Of a stretch of 64,000 nucleotides of DNA, positions 7,794 to 17,071 are shown in pieces (position 1 is the first letter of the stretch; every line of letters begins with the position of its first letter). Both the position numbers and the translations under genes were made by a program. The notes beneath the pieces are model-generated. The model saw only the letters and a list, made by a program, of their open reading frames with translations. It made no database searches and was not told the origin of the DNA. Origin of the DNA: Flocculibacter collagenilyticus (GTDB lineage Bacteria; Pseudomonadota; Gammaproteobacteria; Enterobacterales; Alteromonadaceae); NCBI RefSeq assembly GCF_016469335.1, contig NZ_CP059888.1:1426001-1490000 (forward strand), read 5' to 3'.

Positions 7794-8930
7794 ATGCGTT
7801 TTTGTGGTTGGTTGGCAGTATTTCTGTGTTCATGGAGCACTTATGCTAGCCCTAATAATTGGACTCATTTTGTAGATTCTTACATTCATCATGTTGATAC
7901 AAAAATAAAAAGTAAGAATATTCCCGGTGCCGCTGTGGCAGTAGTCAACCCTAAATATAGCTCGGTTGCGCTAGGTTTAGGTAAAACTAAAATGAAAGGC
8001 GGGAATAAAGTCACCGCAAATACACGCTTTCGTTTAGCGTCTGTTTCTAAAACATTTGCAGGTTCGTTAGCTAGCAAATTGGCCAACAATGGCTCTTTTT
8101 TACTACACGATCCCATCACAAAATATGTTCCTGATTTTAAGTTAGGAAAATATGCCGAAGATCTGAAGGTGTATCACTTATTAAGCCATTCAAGTGGGTT
8201 AGTGCCTAATGCATATGACAATCTAATCGAATCTAGAATGAGTTATCCGGATATTGTAACCAAGCTTATGGATGTTTCACCAATTTGTGAACCGGGTAAA
8301 TGCTATGGCTATCAAAACGTGATGTTTAGCTTAATTGGTGAGGTAACCCAAAGAAGTACAGGTAAACCCTATGAAACATGGATTAAAGAGACCATCTTTA
8401 AGCCACTTAATATGCAATACGCGTCAATTGGCTATCAAGACATGGTGAAAGATGACAATTACGCTCATCCACATGTACAGGTTAGAAATCGGAAGTGGGT
8501 GACCACCAAGTTAAAACCTAATTATTACAAAGTGTCTCCTGCTGCTGGTGTTAATGCCAGTGCATCGGACATGGTGCAATGGCTTAAAGCGCAGCTTGGC
8601 GAATATCCACATGTGCTTTCTGACAAAACACTACAACGCCAGACAACGGCACTTACCGAAACTAAAAAAGAATTAAAACGCCGAGTATGGAAGAAAAAAC
8701 TGAAAGATGCACATTATGGGTTGGGTTGGCGTATTTACGACTATGATGGTGAACAAGTTTTTTATCATAGCGGTTGGGTAGAAGGTTATCGAGCCGATAT
8801 TGTAGTGCTTCCGCGATTAAATATAGGATTAAGTATTACGATTAATGCTGGCACGGGGTTAATTAATGAACTTACCACTGAGTTTTTAAATCGAGTAATA
8901 AAAAAACATCGTAGTGGTAAGTTTATTTAA
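7794..8930 (+). CDS. Periplasmic serine hydrolase (class C beta-lactamase / PBP-like family)
   Basis: This 378-residue protein has a signal peptide at about residues 1-18 (hydrophobic core, cleavage after TYA). The catalytic set is visible: S83-V-S-K86 (nucleophile and Lys), Y173-Q-N175, and H325-S-G in place of KTG. The HSG form points to esterase or peptidase members (EstB, D-aminopeptidase or LACTB type) rather than a resistance beta-lactamase. The substrate is unknown. The gene runs against its neighbours, between gshB and rsmE, and converges with rsmE with only 20 bases between the stops. This suggests it was inserted into an otherwise conserved block. Confidence 0.85.
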   Translation: MRFCGWLAVFLCSWSTYASPNNWTHFVDSYIHHVDTKIKSKNIPGAAVAVVNPKYSSVALGLGKTKMKGGNKVTANTRFRLASVSKTFAGSLASKLANNGSFLLHDPITKYVPDFKLGKYAEDLKVYHLLSHSSGLVPNAYDNLIESRMSYPDIVTKLMDVSPICEPGKCYGYQNVMFSLIGEVTQRSTGKPYETWIKETIFKPLNMQYASIGYQDMVKDDNYAHPHVQVRNRKWVTTKLKPNYYKVSPAAGVNASASDMVQWLKAQLGEYPHVLSDKTLQRQTTALTETKKELKRRVWKKKLKDAHYGLGWRIYDYDGEQVFYHSGWVEGYRADIVVLPRLNIGLSITINAGTGLINELTTEFLNRVIKKHRSGKFI

Positions 8931-8950
8931 ACATTAATGTTTATCGGCGA

Positions 8951-9697
8951 TTAGGCTAAATCACCGTATTGAACCTGTAACGCAGTAATTACAGTTAACG
9001 CAGCAGTTTCGGTACGCAGCACGCGGGGACCAATAAGTATTTCTTTAAAACCTTGGGCGCTTGCAAGATCGATTTCTGATTCTGACAGTCCTCCCTCTGG
9101 TCCCACTAAAAATCGCACGCCATGGTTTGGCATACCAATGGTTTTAATAGTGTCTTTGGCGCGAGGGTGAAGGTTTAATTTTAGCTCGTTTGTGTTTTTG
9201 CTTACCCACTCGTTAAATTGCATTGGAGGGTGAATCACAGGGATGGCATTACGGCCACATTGTTCGCATGCGCTAATTGCAATTTTTTGCCACTGTGAAA
9301 GCTTTTTTTCTAGCCGCTCGCCGGATAACTTTACACCACAACGCTCACTAAAGAGTGGCGTGATTTCAGTCACGCCTAACTCAACACTTTTTTGAATGGT
9401 TAACTCCATCTTGTCACCGCGTGATATGCCTTGACCTAAATGAATCGTTAAGGGTGACTCAACGTCGTTCGCAATAAACTCAATAGGTTTTACAACCACT
9501 TTCTTTTTTGAAACTTCTACGATTTCACTTAAAAACTCACCCGATTCACTAAAGGTGTTAGCGTTATGGAATAAGCGAATGTGATCACCTACATTCATCC
9601 TTAATACTCTGCCAACATGGCCAACAGCATCGTCAGTCAAAGTAGTAGGTTGGTTTAATTGAATGGCTTCAGGGTGAAATATTCTTGGTGCGCGCAT
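8951..9697 (-). CDS. rsmE: 16S rRNA (uracil-1498-N3)-methyltransferase
   Basis: The product methylates N3 of U1498 in 16S rRNA of the assembled 30S subunit using S-adenosylmethionine. The 248-residue length fits RsmE. The N-terminal PUA-like domain includes HVGRVLRMNVGDHIRLF. The C-terminal SPOUT domain carries IQKSVELGVTEITPLFSERC near 105, FLVGPEGGLSESEI near 195 and LIGPRVLRTETAALTVITALQ near 220; the latter two form the knotted SAM site. It is the usual partner of gshB in gammaproteobacteria, here separated from it by a convergent serine hydrolase gene. Confidence 0.95.
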   Translation of the reverse strand: MRAPRIFHPEAIQLNQPTTLTDDAVGHVGRVLRMNVGDHIRLFHNANTFSESGEFLSEIVEVSKKKVVVKPIEFIANDVESPLTIHLGQGISRGDKMELTIQKSVELGVTEITPLFSERCGVKLSGERLEKKLSQWQKIAISACEQCGRNAIPVIHPPMQFNEWVSKNTNELKLNLHPRAKDTIKTIGMPNHGVRFLVGPEGGLSESEIDLASAQGFKEILIGPRVLRTETAALTVITALQVQYGDLA

Positions 9698-9926
9698 GTA
9701 ATAAGCTTTTTAACAGTGATGAATTAACGGCGATCATAGCAAGGAGGCTTGTAATTTTCCATTTGAAAAGTGTGGTTTATCGCGCTTACCTTGTTTAAGT
9801 ATTACAAGCAGTTATGTATAGTTGTAAAAGCTTTGCTTAGCGTAGATATAAAAACGCGTGTTTAGCTTATAAACATTGCCTGCCACGGGCGTATTATTCA
9901 GTTTGCGAACAGGACTGTAAACATTC

Positions 9927-10811
9927 ATGCCTATATTAGAAGTTAAAAACTTGTCTAAATCTTATCCGCCTTTACAAGCGGTGAATAACATTAGTTTTGA
10001 AGTACCCGAAGGCATTTGCTTTGGTTTGTTAGGCCCCAATGGTGCGGGAAAAACAACCACACTAGAAATGATAGAAGGTATTGTTAAGCCAACATCAGGC
10101 GACATTTTTATTTTTGGTGAGCCTGCCACTCAATCTTTATATCAGCAATTAGGCATTCAATTCCAACATACTGCATTGCAAGATTACTTAACAGTAAAAG
10201 AAACGTTGGTAATGTTTGCTGCTTTATACCCAAAAACGATGTCATTAGATCAACTCATTCATTTATGTAATCTAGAGCCAATTTTGAATCAAGACCATCG
10301 TAAATTATCAGGTGGACAACGGCAGCGCTTATTACTTGCTTTAGCTTTAGTAAATGATCCTAAATTAATTTTTCTTGATGAGCCGACAACGGGTTTAGAC
10401 CCACACGCTAGACGTTCATTTTGGGATTTAATTAAACGCATAAAAGATCAGAACAAAACCATTGTACTTACTACGCATTACATGGACGAAGCTGAATACT
10501 TATGTGACGATATAGTGATTATGGAGCAGGGCGAAATCATTGCGCATAACACCCCTAAAAACTTGTTAGCGGAACACTTTTCAGGTGCGCTTATCCGTTT
10601 GTCCGATAAGCATATCAATGCTGAGCAGCTTTCAGATTTAATCTATCAAAAACATGAGGGGTTTATTGAAATAACCTCAGATAATGTTGAACAAACAATA
10701 ACCACATTACTTAAGAAAGGTATTTCATTAGAAAGCCTGCACGTTAAATCAGCAAACCTTGATGACTTATTTATCAAATTAACAGGGCATGGCTTGGGAG
10801 GGCACGCTTAA
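9927..10811 (+). CDS. ABC transporter ATP-binding protein (ABC-2 exporter)
   Basis: This 294-residue nucleotide-binding subunit carries Walker A GPNGAGKTTTLEMIEG near residue 37, the Q-loop in QFQHTALQDYLT near 80, the ABC signature LSGGQRQRLLLALAL near 130, Walker B LIFLDEPTTGLDP near 150 and the H-loop VLTTHYMDEAEYL near 190. Residues ~220-294 form the C-terminal extension usual in ABC-2 exporters of the DrrA/CcmA/NatA type. Its stop TAA shares one base with the start of the permease gene, so the two are translationally coupled and form one exporter. The substrate (drug, lipid or ion) cannot be inferred. Confidence 0.93.
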   Translation: MPILEVKNLSKSYPPLQAVNNISFEVPEGICFGLLGPNGAGKTTTLEMIEGIVKPTSGDIFIFGEPATQSLYQQLGIQFQHTALQDYLTVKETLVMFAALYPKTMSLDQLIHLCNLEPILNQDHRKLSGGQRQRLLLALALVNDPKLIFLDEPTTGLDPHARRSFWDLIKRIKDQNKTIVLTTHYMDEAEYLCDDIVIMEQGEIIAHNTPKNLLAEHFSGALIRLSDKHINAEQLSDLIYQKHEGFIEITSDNVEQTITTLLKKGISLESLHVKSANLDDLFIKLTGHGLGGHA

Positions 10812-11818
10812 TGAAACGCTTTTGGGCTATTTTTTATGCTAGAAATTTAGAGTTTTGGCGCGACAAAGCGTCATTAGGCTGGAATATTATTTTTCCTATT
10901 CTACTTGTTGTGGGTTTTGCTGTTATTTTTTCAGGTGACGGTAAAGCACAATATAAAGTTGGTATTGTTCAAGCCGATGGATATTCAAATAAAAGTACTT
11001 TTTTAAGCACCAAATACATTAGCTTTGTTACATATAAAGACAAAGAAAAAGCCCTGTTAAAGTTGCAGCAGCACAGTTTAGATTTGCTAGTTAATTTTAG
11101 CGAGGGCCAATACTGGATTAACGAAACATCGCCACAAGGCTACATTGTTGAAAAGTTACTGCTACAAGCTGAGCCTGAATACCAGCGAATTGCCACCCAA
11201 GGTAAAGAGATTAGATACTTAGATTGGGTGCTACCCGGTATCTTAGGCATGAATATGATGTTTAGTTGTTTATTTGGTGTTGGCTATGTGATTGTTCGAT
11301 ATCGTAAAAACTCAGTACTGAAGCGTTTACAAGCAACGCCGTTAAGCGCTTTAGAATTTATCAGTGCACAAGTTTTCTCGCGTTTGCTCATCGTGTTGGC
11401 GATTGTCGCAATTATTTATGTGGGCTGTGACTTAGTGTTCGATTTCTACATGATTGGTAGCTACTTTGACTTGCTGATTATTACTATTTTAGGAGCGTTG
11501 GCAATGATTGCCCTTGGCTTATTACTGGCCTCGCGAAGTAGAAGTGAGGAGTTAACAGGAGGCCTATTAAATATGGCCACTTGGCCAATGATGATTCTAT
11601 CTGGCGTGTGGTTTTCGCTTGAGGGGGCGCCACGTTTTTTACACATTATTGCGCAGTTTTTGCCACTTACACATTTAGTGGAGGGCGCTCGAGCGGTAAT
11701 GAGTAATGGCGATAGTTTAATTGATATTCAATATCATGTTACGGTTTTGCTTGGAATGACAGTACTGTTTACCGGGTTAGCCGCGGTTTTGTTTCGCTGG
11801 GAAGGTGACGGCCGTTAA
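10811..11818 (+). CDS. ABC-2 type permease
   Basis: This 335-residue inner-membrane subunit pairs with the preceding ATPase, with which it overlaps by one base. The first helix is at ~24-42 (LGWNIIFPILLVVGFAVIF). A ~115-residue extracytoplasmic domain follows, and then come five helices from ~140 to the C-terminus, including VLPGILGMNMMFSCLFGVGYVIV. The ABC-2 signature region lies around LPLTHLVEGARAVMSNG near residue 290. This topology is typical of ABC-2 permeases that dimerise with two ATPase subunits for export. No further genes belong to the operon, since the next gene starts 140 bases on. Confidence 0.9.
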   Translation: MKRFWAIFYARNLEFWRDKASLGWNIIFPILLVVGFAVIFSGDGKAQYKVGIVQADGYSNKSTFLSTKYISFVTYKDKEKALLKLQQHSLDLLVNFSEGQYWINETSPQGYIVEKLLLQAEPEYQRIATQGKEIRYLDWVLPGILGMNMMFSCLFGVGYVIVRYRKNSVLKRLQATPLSALEFISAQVFSRLLIVLAIVAIIYVGCDLVFDFYMIGSYFDLLIITILGALAMIALGLLLASRSRSEELTGGLLNMATWPMMILSGVWFSLEGAPRFLHIIAQFLPLTHLVEGARAVMSNGDSLIDIQYHVTVLLGMTVLFTGLAAVLFRWEGDGR

Positions 11819-11958
11819 CTCGTCGTTGCCGTGATAGTGTTTTTACAGTGTACCGGCTAGGGTGAAGATATAGCGGTTTTTCAGTTTGCAGCTACACTGT
11901 AATAGGTACTTGTAGGTATCTATACTGATATAAATGCACTAATTGGATATCTGTTGAA

Positions 11959-12408
11959 ATGACACCAAGACAAATAGAACTCATTCAAGCTTCATGGCAA
12001 CAAGTTGTTCCCATTTCTAAACAGGCTAGCGAAATATTTTATGCGCGATTATTCGAGTTAGATAGCAGCCTTCGTGCATTGTTCAGCACAGATATGGACG
12101 AGCAAGGCGTAAAACTGATGACTATGTTAACCACGGTTGTAGAAGGACTAGCGCAGTTTGAGAAGTTAGAGGCTGAGATATGGTTGTTAGGGCGGCGCCA
12201 TCTAGCTTATCAAGTTCAAGACAAGGATTATGACACCGTTGCACAAGCTTTACTTTACACGTTGGAACAAGGTCTAGGAGCAGAGACGTTTGATGATGAG
12301 CTTGAATCTGCTTGGGCTGAGGCATATGGGCATATTCAAAACGTTATGCTTGCTGGGGCACACGCTTCAACGAATAGTTATTTAACGTGGAAAGAAAGCC
12401 AACACTAA
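11959..12408 (+). CDS. Single-domain bacterial globin
   Basis: This 149-residue protein has the all-helical globin fold. The N-terminus TPRQIELIQASWQQVVP is the A helix, FYARLFELDSSLRALF gives the B-C region with the conserved CD-corner Phe, and LGRRHLAYQV near residue 80 holds the proximal (F8) histidine. It has no reductase domain, so it is not a flavohaemoglobin; the size matches Vitreoscilla-type or neuroglobin-like single-domain globins that bind oxygen or nitric oxide. The gene is alone on its strand and converges with pyrC with a 49-base gap, so it has its own promoter. Confidence 0.9.
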   Translation: MTPRQIELIQASWQQVVPISKQASEIFYARLFELDSSLRALFSTDMDEQGVKLMTMLTTVVEGLAQFEKLEAEIWLLGRRHLAYQVQDKDYDTVAQALLYTLEQGLGAETFDDELESAWAEAYGHIQNVMLAGAHASTNSYLTWKESQH

Positions 12409-12457
12409 ATAACCCAATGTGATGGTATTTAGGTTGGCTCATATTCGGTTTTAGCGA

Positions 12458-13492
12458 TTACTTCTTTACAGACCAAGCAACCGTTTCACCAGCAAAAAAT
12501 GGCACAATTGGATTGCCATTGGGTAACGTAATTTGCTCTGGAATGGTCCAAGATTCTTTAACCAAGGTTACGGTTCCCGTATTTCTTGGCAGACCATAAA
12601 AGTCGGGGCCATGATGACTAGTAAATCCTTCAAATTTATCCAGTGCATTTAGCTCGTCAAACACTTGAGCATATAGTTCTAGTGCGCTCCAAGCGCTGTA
12701 ACAGCCAGCACAACCACATGCATTTTCTTTTTTATCTTTTTCATGCGGTGCTGAGTCGGTACCTAAAAAGAATTTAGGCGAGCCACTTGCTACTGCTTTT
12801 CTTAGTGCTTGTTGATGAGTATTGCGCTTTAAAACAGGCAAGCAATAGTTATGTGGGCGAATACCACCTACCAATAAATCATTGCGATTCAACATTAAAT
12901 GCTGTGGTGTAATGGTTGCAGCAACATTATCTGACGCTTGCATGACAAAATTAACGGCGTCTTCGGTAGTGATGTGTTCAAACACCACTTTTAGCGTTGG
13001 AAAAGCATCAACGATTCGTTGTAAATGTTTATCAATAAACGCTTTTTCACGATCAAAAATATCAATGTGGCTGTCTGTTACTTCACCATGCACTAACAGC
13101 AGCATGTTATTTTCTGCCATGGCTTTAAATACTGGAAAAATATTATCAAGCTCTGTAACAGCTAAGTCAGAATTGGTGGTTGCACCTGCAGGGTATAGTT
13201 TAGCGGCAACTGCACCTGCGTTTTTGGCAGCTAAAATGTCTTCAACACTTGTGTTGTCAGTTAAATAGATGGTCATTAAAGGTTCAAAATCACTACCTGA
13301 AGGTCGAGCATCTAAAATACGTTGCCTATATGCGCTAAGACTTGTTGCGTTGGTAATAGGAGGCACAAGATTTGGCATTACAATGGCACGTTTGAAGCAA
13401 CGTGCTGTCGCTGCTACTGTTTCTTCAAGAATATCACCATCTCTAAAATGTAAGTGCCAGTCGTCAGGCGCTTGAATCGTTATTTCAGTCAT
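12458..13492 (-). CDS. pyrC: Dihydroorotase
   Basis: The product cyclises carbamoyl-aspartate to dihydroorotate in de novo pyrimidine synthesis. The 344-residue length fits the homodimeric class II (E. coli PyrC type) enzyme. [11 protein letters not shown] near residue 8 carries the first zinc ligands, [15 protein letters not shown] near 97 holds the lysine that is carboxylated to bridge the metals, LLVHGEVTD and [11 protein letters not shown] give further His ligands near 135 and 170, and FLGTDSAPH near 245 supplies the catalytic Asp. It lies downstream of the metK terminator and so is probably transcribed on its own. Confidence 0.96.
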   Translation of the reverse strand: MTEITIQAPDDWHLHFRDGDILEETVAATARCFKRAIVMPNLVPPITNATSLSAYRQRILDARPSGSDFEPLMTIYLTDNTSVEDILAAKNAGAVAAKLYPAGATTNSDLAVTELDNIFPVFKAMAENNMLLLVHGEVTDSHIDIFDREKAFIDKHLQRIVDAFPTLKVVFEHITTEDAVNFVMQASDNVAATITPQHLMLNRNDLLVGGIRPHNYCLPVLKRNTHQQALRKAVASGSPKFFLGTDSAPHEKDKKENACGCAGCYSAWSALELYAQVFDELNALDKFEGFTSHHGPDFYGLPRNTGTVTLVKESWTIPEQITLPNGNPIVPFFAGETVAWSVKK

Positions 13493-13531
13493 ATTAAACC
13501 TTGCTAATTTAAGGAATTATTTAACGCTTAA

Positions 13532-13564
13532 AAAAATGCCAGTCTACATTAGACTGGCATTTTT
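13532..13564 (-). terminator. Intrinsic terminator of metK
   Basis: A perfect 15-base inverted repeat (left arm 13532-13546, right arm 13550-13564) with a three-base loop has an A-run at its left edge and a T-run at its right edge. It can therefore terminate in either direction. It lies 27 bases past the metK stop codon and upstream of pyrC, so its main role is probably to separate metK from pyrC. Confidence 0.9.
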
Positions 13565-13590
13565 AATTTATTTAAAAGCAGACATGATAA

Positions 13591-14742
13591 TTACAGTCCG
13601 GCTGATGCTCTTAATGCTTCAACCTTATCAGTTGCTTCCCAAGGAAATTCTTCGCGGCCGAAGTGTCCGTAAGCAGCTGTTGGTTGGTAAATAGGGCGCT
13701 CTAAATCAAGCATCTGAATTAAACCGTACGGGCGTAAATCAAAATGCTCGCGCACTAGCGTAATTAATTTATCTTCATCAATTTTAGAAGTGCCAAATGT
13801 TTCAACACTAATTGAAGTTGGCTCTGCAACCCCAATCGCGTAAGAAACTTGAATTTCGGCTTTATCTGCTAGACCTGCTGCAACCAAGTTTTTAGCTACA
13901 TAGCGGGCTGCGTATGCTGCTGAACGGTCAACTTTTGATGGATCTTTACCTGAGAAGGCTCCGCCACCGTGTCTTGCCATACCACCATAGGTATCAACAA
14001 TGATTTTACGGCCTGTTAAACCACAGTCACCCATTGGGCCACCAATTACAAATCGACCTGTTGGGTTAATAAAGAACTTAGTTTCTTTGTTTAATAAGTC
14101 GGCAGGAAGAACGGGCTTGATGATTTCTTCCATTACAGCTTCAATTAAGTCATTTTGCTCAATAGAGTCGCAATGTTGAGTTGAAAGTACAACGGCATCA
14201 ATACCAACTGGTTTACCATTTTCGTAAGCAAAAGTAACTTGAGATTTTGCATCTGGGCGTAACCATGGCAAAGTGTCATTTTTACGTACTTCTGCTTGGC
14301 GTTTTACTAAACGGTGAGAATAAGTAATAGGCGCAGGCATTAATACATCTGTTTCGTTACACGCATAACCAAACATTAATCCTTGGTCACCTGCACCTTG
14401 CTCGGCTGGGCTTGTTCTGTCAACACCTTGGTTAATGTCTGGAGATTGCTTACCGATAGTATTTAATATTGCACACGAATCGGCGTCAAAACCCATATCT
14501 GAATGCACATAACCAATTTCACGAACGGTGTCTCGGGTAATTTGTTCAATATCAACCCAAGCGCTAGTGGTAATTTCACCACCAACCATCACCATACCAG
14601 TTTTAACATACGTCTCGCACGCTACACGTGCTTTTGAGTCTTGCTCTAGAATTGCGTCTAGTACTGCGTCAGAAATTTGATCTGCAATCTTATCCGGATG
14701 GCCTTCAGATACTGATTCAGAAGTGAATAAATGTCTTGCCAT
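13591..14742 (-). CDS. metK: S-adenosylmethionine synthetase
   Basis: The product makes S-adenosylmethionine from ATP and methionine. I chose the ATG at 14742 ([18 protein letters not shown]), giving 383 residues and matching family N-termini. A second in-frame ATG three codons upstream (14751) is less likely because it would consume the GAGG ribosome-binding site. Key motifs are SEGHPDK (ATP-binding His and Asp near 14), [12 protein letters not shown] near 117, [13 protein letters not shown] near 258 and [16 protein letters not shown] near 275. It is monocistronic, with a strong terminator downstream and a candidate MetJ operator upstream, consistent with methionine-responsive repression. 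Confidence 0.97.
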   Translation of the reverse strand: MARHLFTSESVSEGHPDKIADQISDAVLDAILEQDSKARVACETYVKTGMVMVGGEITTSAWVDIEQITRDTVREIGYVHSDMGFDADSCAILNTIGKQSPDINQGVDRTSPAEQGAGDQGLMFGYACNETDVLMPAPITYSHRLVKRQAEVRKNDTLPWLRPDAKSQVTFAYENGKPVGIDAVVLSTQHCDSIEQNDLIEAVMEEIIKPVLPADLLNKETKFFINPTGRFVIGGPMGDCGLTGRKIIVDTYGGMARHGGGAFSGKDPSKVDRSAAYAARYVAKNLVAAGLADKAEIQVSYAIGVAEPTSISVETFGTSKIDEDKLITLVREHFDLRPYGLIQMLDLERPIYQPTAAYGHFGREEFPWEATDKVEALRASAGL

Positions 14743-14840
14743 GAGCCTCATCTTCTAAGTTGTTAATTGCGCAATATCGCGCTCAAATAATATAAAGGGG
14801 TAATTTTAATGCAAAGTGGGTGTTTTTTCCTAGTAAAATT

Positions 14841-14856
14841 TTACGTCTGGACGGCT
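14841..14856 (-). promoter_or_regulatory. Candidate MetJ operator (tandem met boxes) upstream of metK
   Basis: Two adjacent 8-mers, TTACGTCT and GGACGGCT, each match the MetJ met-box consensus AGACGTCT at six of eight positions and are exactly abutted, as MetJ dimers require. They lie about 100 bases upstream of the metK start codon in a 241-base intergenic region. MetJ repression of metK is established in gammaproteobacteria. That this particular site binds MetJ is inference. Confidence 0.5.
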
Positions 14857-14983
14857 ATTTTTTATTTAGCTCTTTTTTACATCCTTAATATATATAGAAT
14901 AACTTGCGTTTAAGTAAAGGGTGTAGCAACAACAGAGTAACTATTGTTATGCTGTAAATAAGCATATTTTAGGAAGTTAAGTC

Positions 14984-15706
14984 ATGACATTACAGCATTT
15001 TGATCAGCATCAGGAAGAAACGCTACGCACGTTGTGTTTGCAACTTGATAATGAGTTACGGCCTTATTATCAAATTCATGGGTTTGTTTTTGCGATAGCG
15101 AGTTCACCAGAAATTCCCACCCCAAATGAATGGATGGCATGCGTATTTCAGCACTCTTCCAGCCTTTCTGAAGAGCAGGCAGAACAGTTGGTCAGTTGTT
15201 TAATGAGTTTATTTCACTTTTATGCAAATCAACAACGTGAGGGAGAAATATCGTTACCTCCTGCATGTACGTTTAAAGGTGCAGATGAGTCTAATGATGA
15301 GTTGTCAGATTGGTGCAACGGTATGTTATTGGGGCACACATTTGTTGAGCCTACCTGGAATAAAGCGTGGGGGGGAGCATCAGAACAATATAAAGATGTC
15401 GCGGAGTCGAGCATGGAGGAGGATTTAGTTGGTCTACTTTCACTTATTGCTACGTTTGCTGATATACCGTTAGCACTTGAAGACGCAGAGAAAGATAGTA
15501 GAAGCCAGCTAAGAGATAATCTACAGGATGCATACGAAACGTTGCCGCAGGCACTGGCTATGTATGTGGCACTGGCCGATAGCTTAGTGGACTTTTTGCC
15601 AGATCAAATGGAAACATTCGTACGCAGTGACAAGAAAATAGGACGGAATGACCCATGCCATTGTGGTAGCGGAAAAAAATATAAAAAGTGCTGTGCGATG
15701 CATTAG
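14984..15706 (+). CDS. YecA/UPF0149-family protein with C-terminal SEC-C metal-binding motif
   Basis: This 240-residue cytoplasmic protein has a helical UPF0149 domain over roughly residues 40-215 (with [13 protein letters not shown] and [14 protein letters not shown]) and ends in a zinc- or iron-binding SEC-C motif, [22 protein letters not shown]. YecA was linked in E. coli to SecA and ribosome binding. The preceding AGGAAG serves as ribosome-binding site. The gene is divergent from metK and not part of an evident operon. The exact role is unknown; the SEC-C tail suggests association with the Sec or translation apparatus. Confidence 0.85.
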   Translation: MTLQHFDQHQEETLRTLCLQLDNELRPYYQIHGFVFAIASSPEIPTPNEWMACVFQHSSSLSEEQAEQLVSCLMSLFHFYANQQREGEISLPPACTFKGADESNDELSDWCNGMLLGHTFVEPTWNKAWGGASEQYKDVAESSMEEDLVGLLSLIATFADIPLALEDAEKDSRSQLRDNLQDAYETLPQALAMYVALADSLVDFLPDQMETFVRSDKKIGRNDPCHCGSGKKYKKCCAMH

Positions 15707-15900
15707 TGCATGCACATCATCCAATATTCATATAGGTTTTAGGAACAAGGAAGTACATGTGTTTAACAAGACTGAGGAGAAACAAACACATAACGGTTGA
15801 TATAAGTGGCGAGTAACTAAATGTAAACTATACTTTTGTACGAAGTTTCAAGCAATTTACATGCAGTGACAATAAAGCGTTTATAAAAACCGAGGGTTAT

Positions 15901-17061
15901 ATGAGAAAGAACATATTTACCACTGTATTGCTTTCTTCTATGGTAGTTCCGGCTTATGCAAATATTTCAGATTCAATATCCATTAATGGATTTGGTTCTG
16001 TAATAGGAGCGAGTGTTGTAGACGGTGATGGTTATATTGCGGAGTACCCCAATTTAGCCATCTATGAAGACAGTGATCTCGACTTTGGCCAAGAAACACG
16101 GCTGGGAATACAAATAACTGGCAGAATTAATGAAAAAATGTCTGCCACAACACAGTTACTTATGCGCGGTGCAAACGATTTTGATACAGAAATTGGCTGG
16201 GCATATTTCACCTACGATATAACCGACACAAGTGCGGTGCAAATAGGGCGAATGAGAGTACCTGTTTATCACTTCTCTGAATTTATGGATGTTGGCTATG
16301 CTTACCCTTGGGTAAGGATCCCTTCAGATACCTATTCGTTAGATGTAACAAATTACAACGGTATTCGATATCTAAAAAGCTTTAGTATTAGCGATTACAC
16401 CTTAGATTTAACATTTTTGTACGGTCAAGAAAAAAACGACGATGTTGAGTTAATGAGCTATTTATTTCCAGATCAAATAGATAGAGATTTTGAAGACTTA
16501 CTAGGCGTTGTTGTTAACTTTGACATGAACAACTTTGTAATTCGAAGCTCTTATGTTGAAGGTGAGATGTTTGAAACACGACATTTGCCTGCATGGTTAG
16601 CGCCAATAGTAGGTTTAAATAATACTTATCCGAGCTCTACGGGGAAAGTTGATAGCAATGGCGATTTATTGGTTGCAGCGGATACAGAGTATGACATTTC
16701 GTTTTTTGATGTATCCGTAAAAGCCTCCCTAGGTGATTTTTCGTTTTTTGCGGAATACAACAAGTATAAGCCATTTTATAAGTCTTATTTTGCCAGTATT
16801 GATTACCGCTGGGACGAATTTCAAGCCTACCTTTTATACTCTAAGTTTGACTTAGATCAGCCTTGGGAGTCGCACGATACAACCGCAATTGGTTTACGCT
16901 ATGACTTCATGACCAACGTCGCATTTAAAGTTGAAATATCTAAGTTTGACGATACAGGCTATAACCCATTTACCTTAGAGCCAAACCCTGTATTTAAAGG
17001 TGATCCTGACGGTGATGGTGACGTAACAGTTGTTACTTTTGGTTTTGACTTTGTTTTTTAA
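15901..17061 (+). CDS. Porin-like outer-membrane beta-barrel protein
   Basis: This 386-residue protein has a signal peptide at 1-20 (MRKNIFTTVLLSSMVVPAYA). The mature part alternates polar and aromatic residues in beta strands and ends with a terminal Phe (VTVVTFGFDFVF), the outer-membrane insertion signal. It is clearly paralogous to the protein at 48143-49294; both share GYAYPWVR preceded by a V/M-Y-F/H-SEF element. The downstream gene starts within 11 bases of its stop and encodes a small PstS-like periplasmic protein, so the pair probably acts together in uptake of an anion or other solute. The substrate is unknown. Confidence 0.82.
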   Translation: MRKNIFTTVLLSSMVVPAYANISDSISINGFGSVIGASVVDGDGYIAEYPNLAIYEDSDLDFGQETRLGIQITGRINEKMSATTQLLMRGANDFDTEIGWAYFTYDITDTSAVQIGRMRVPVYHFSEFMDVGYAYPWVRIPSDTYSLDVTNYNGIRYLKSFSISDYTLDLTFLYGQEKNDDVELMSYLFPDQIDRDFEDLLGVVVNFDMNNFVIRSSYVEGEMFETRHLPAWLAPIVGLNNTYPSSTGKVDSNGDLLVAADTEYDISFFDVSVKASLGDFSFFAEYNKYKPFYKSYFASIDYRWDEFQAYLLYSKFDLDQPWESHDTTAIGLRYDFMTNVAFKVEISKFDDTGYNPFTLEPNPVFKGDPDGDGDVTVVTFGFDFVF

Positions 17062-17071
17062 GGGGAAAATT

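Noticed and set aside
7794-8930. Annotation as an antibiotic-resistance beta-lactamase
   Set aside because: The third motif is HSG instead of KTG, as in esterases and D-aminopeptidases; resistance function is not supported. The same applies to the hydrolase at 55725-56909.
12882-13268. 128-codon open frame antisense to pyrC
   Set aside because: Antisense shadow of a conserved enzyme; composition (Ser/Ala/Thr-rich) is typical of such shadows.
14752-14983. Possible SAM riboswitch upstream of metK
   Set aside because: No conserved SAM-I/II/IV core is visible; a MetJ-type operator explains control better in gammaproteobacteria.
17030-17071. Earlier ATG for the PstS-like protein
   Set aside because: It overlaps the last codons of the porin gene; GTG 17072 has AAGGGGA and gives a proper signal peptide.
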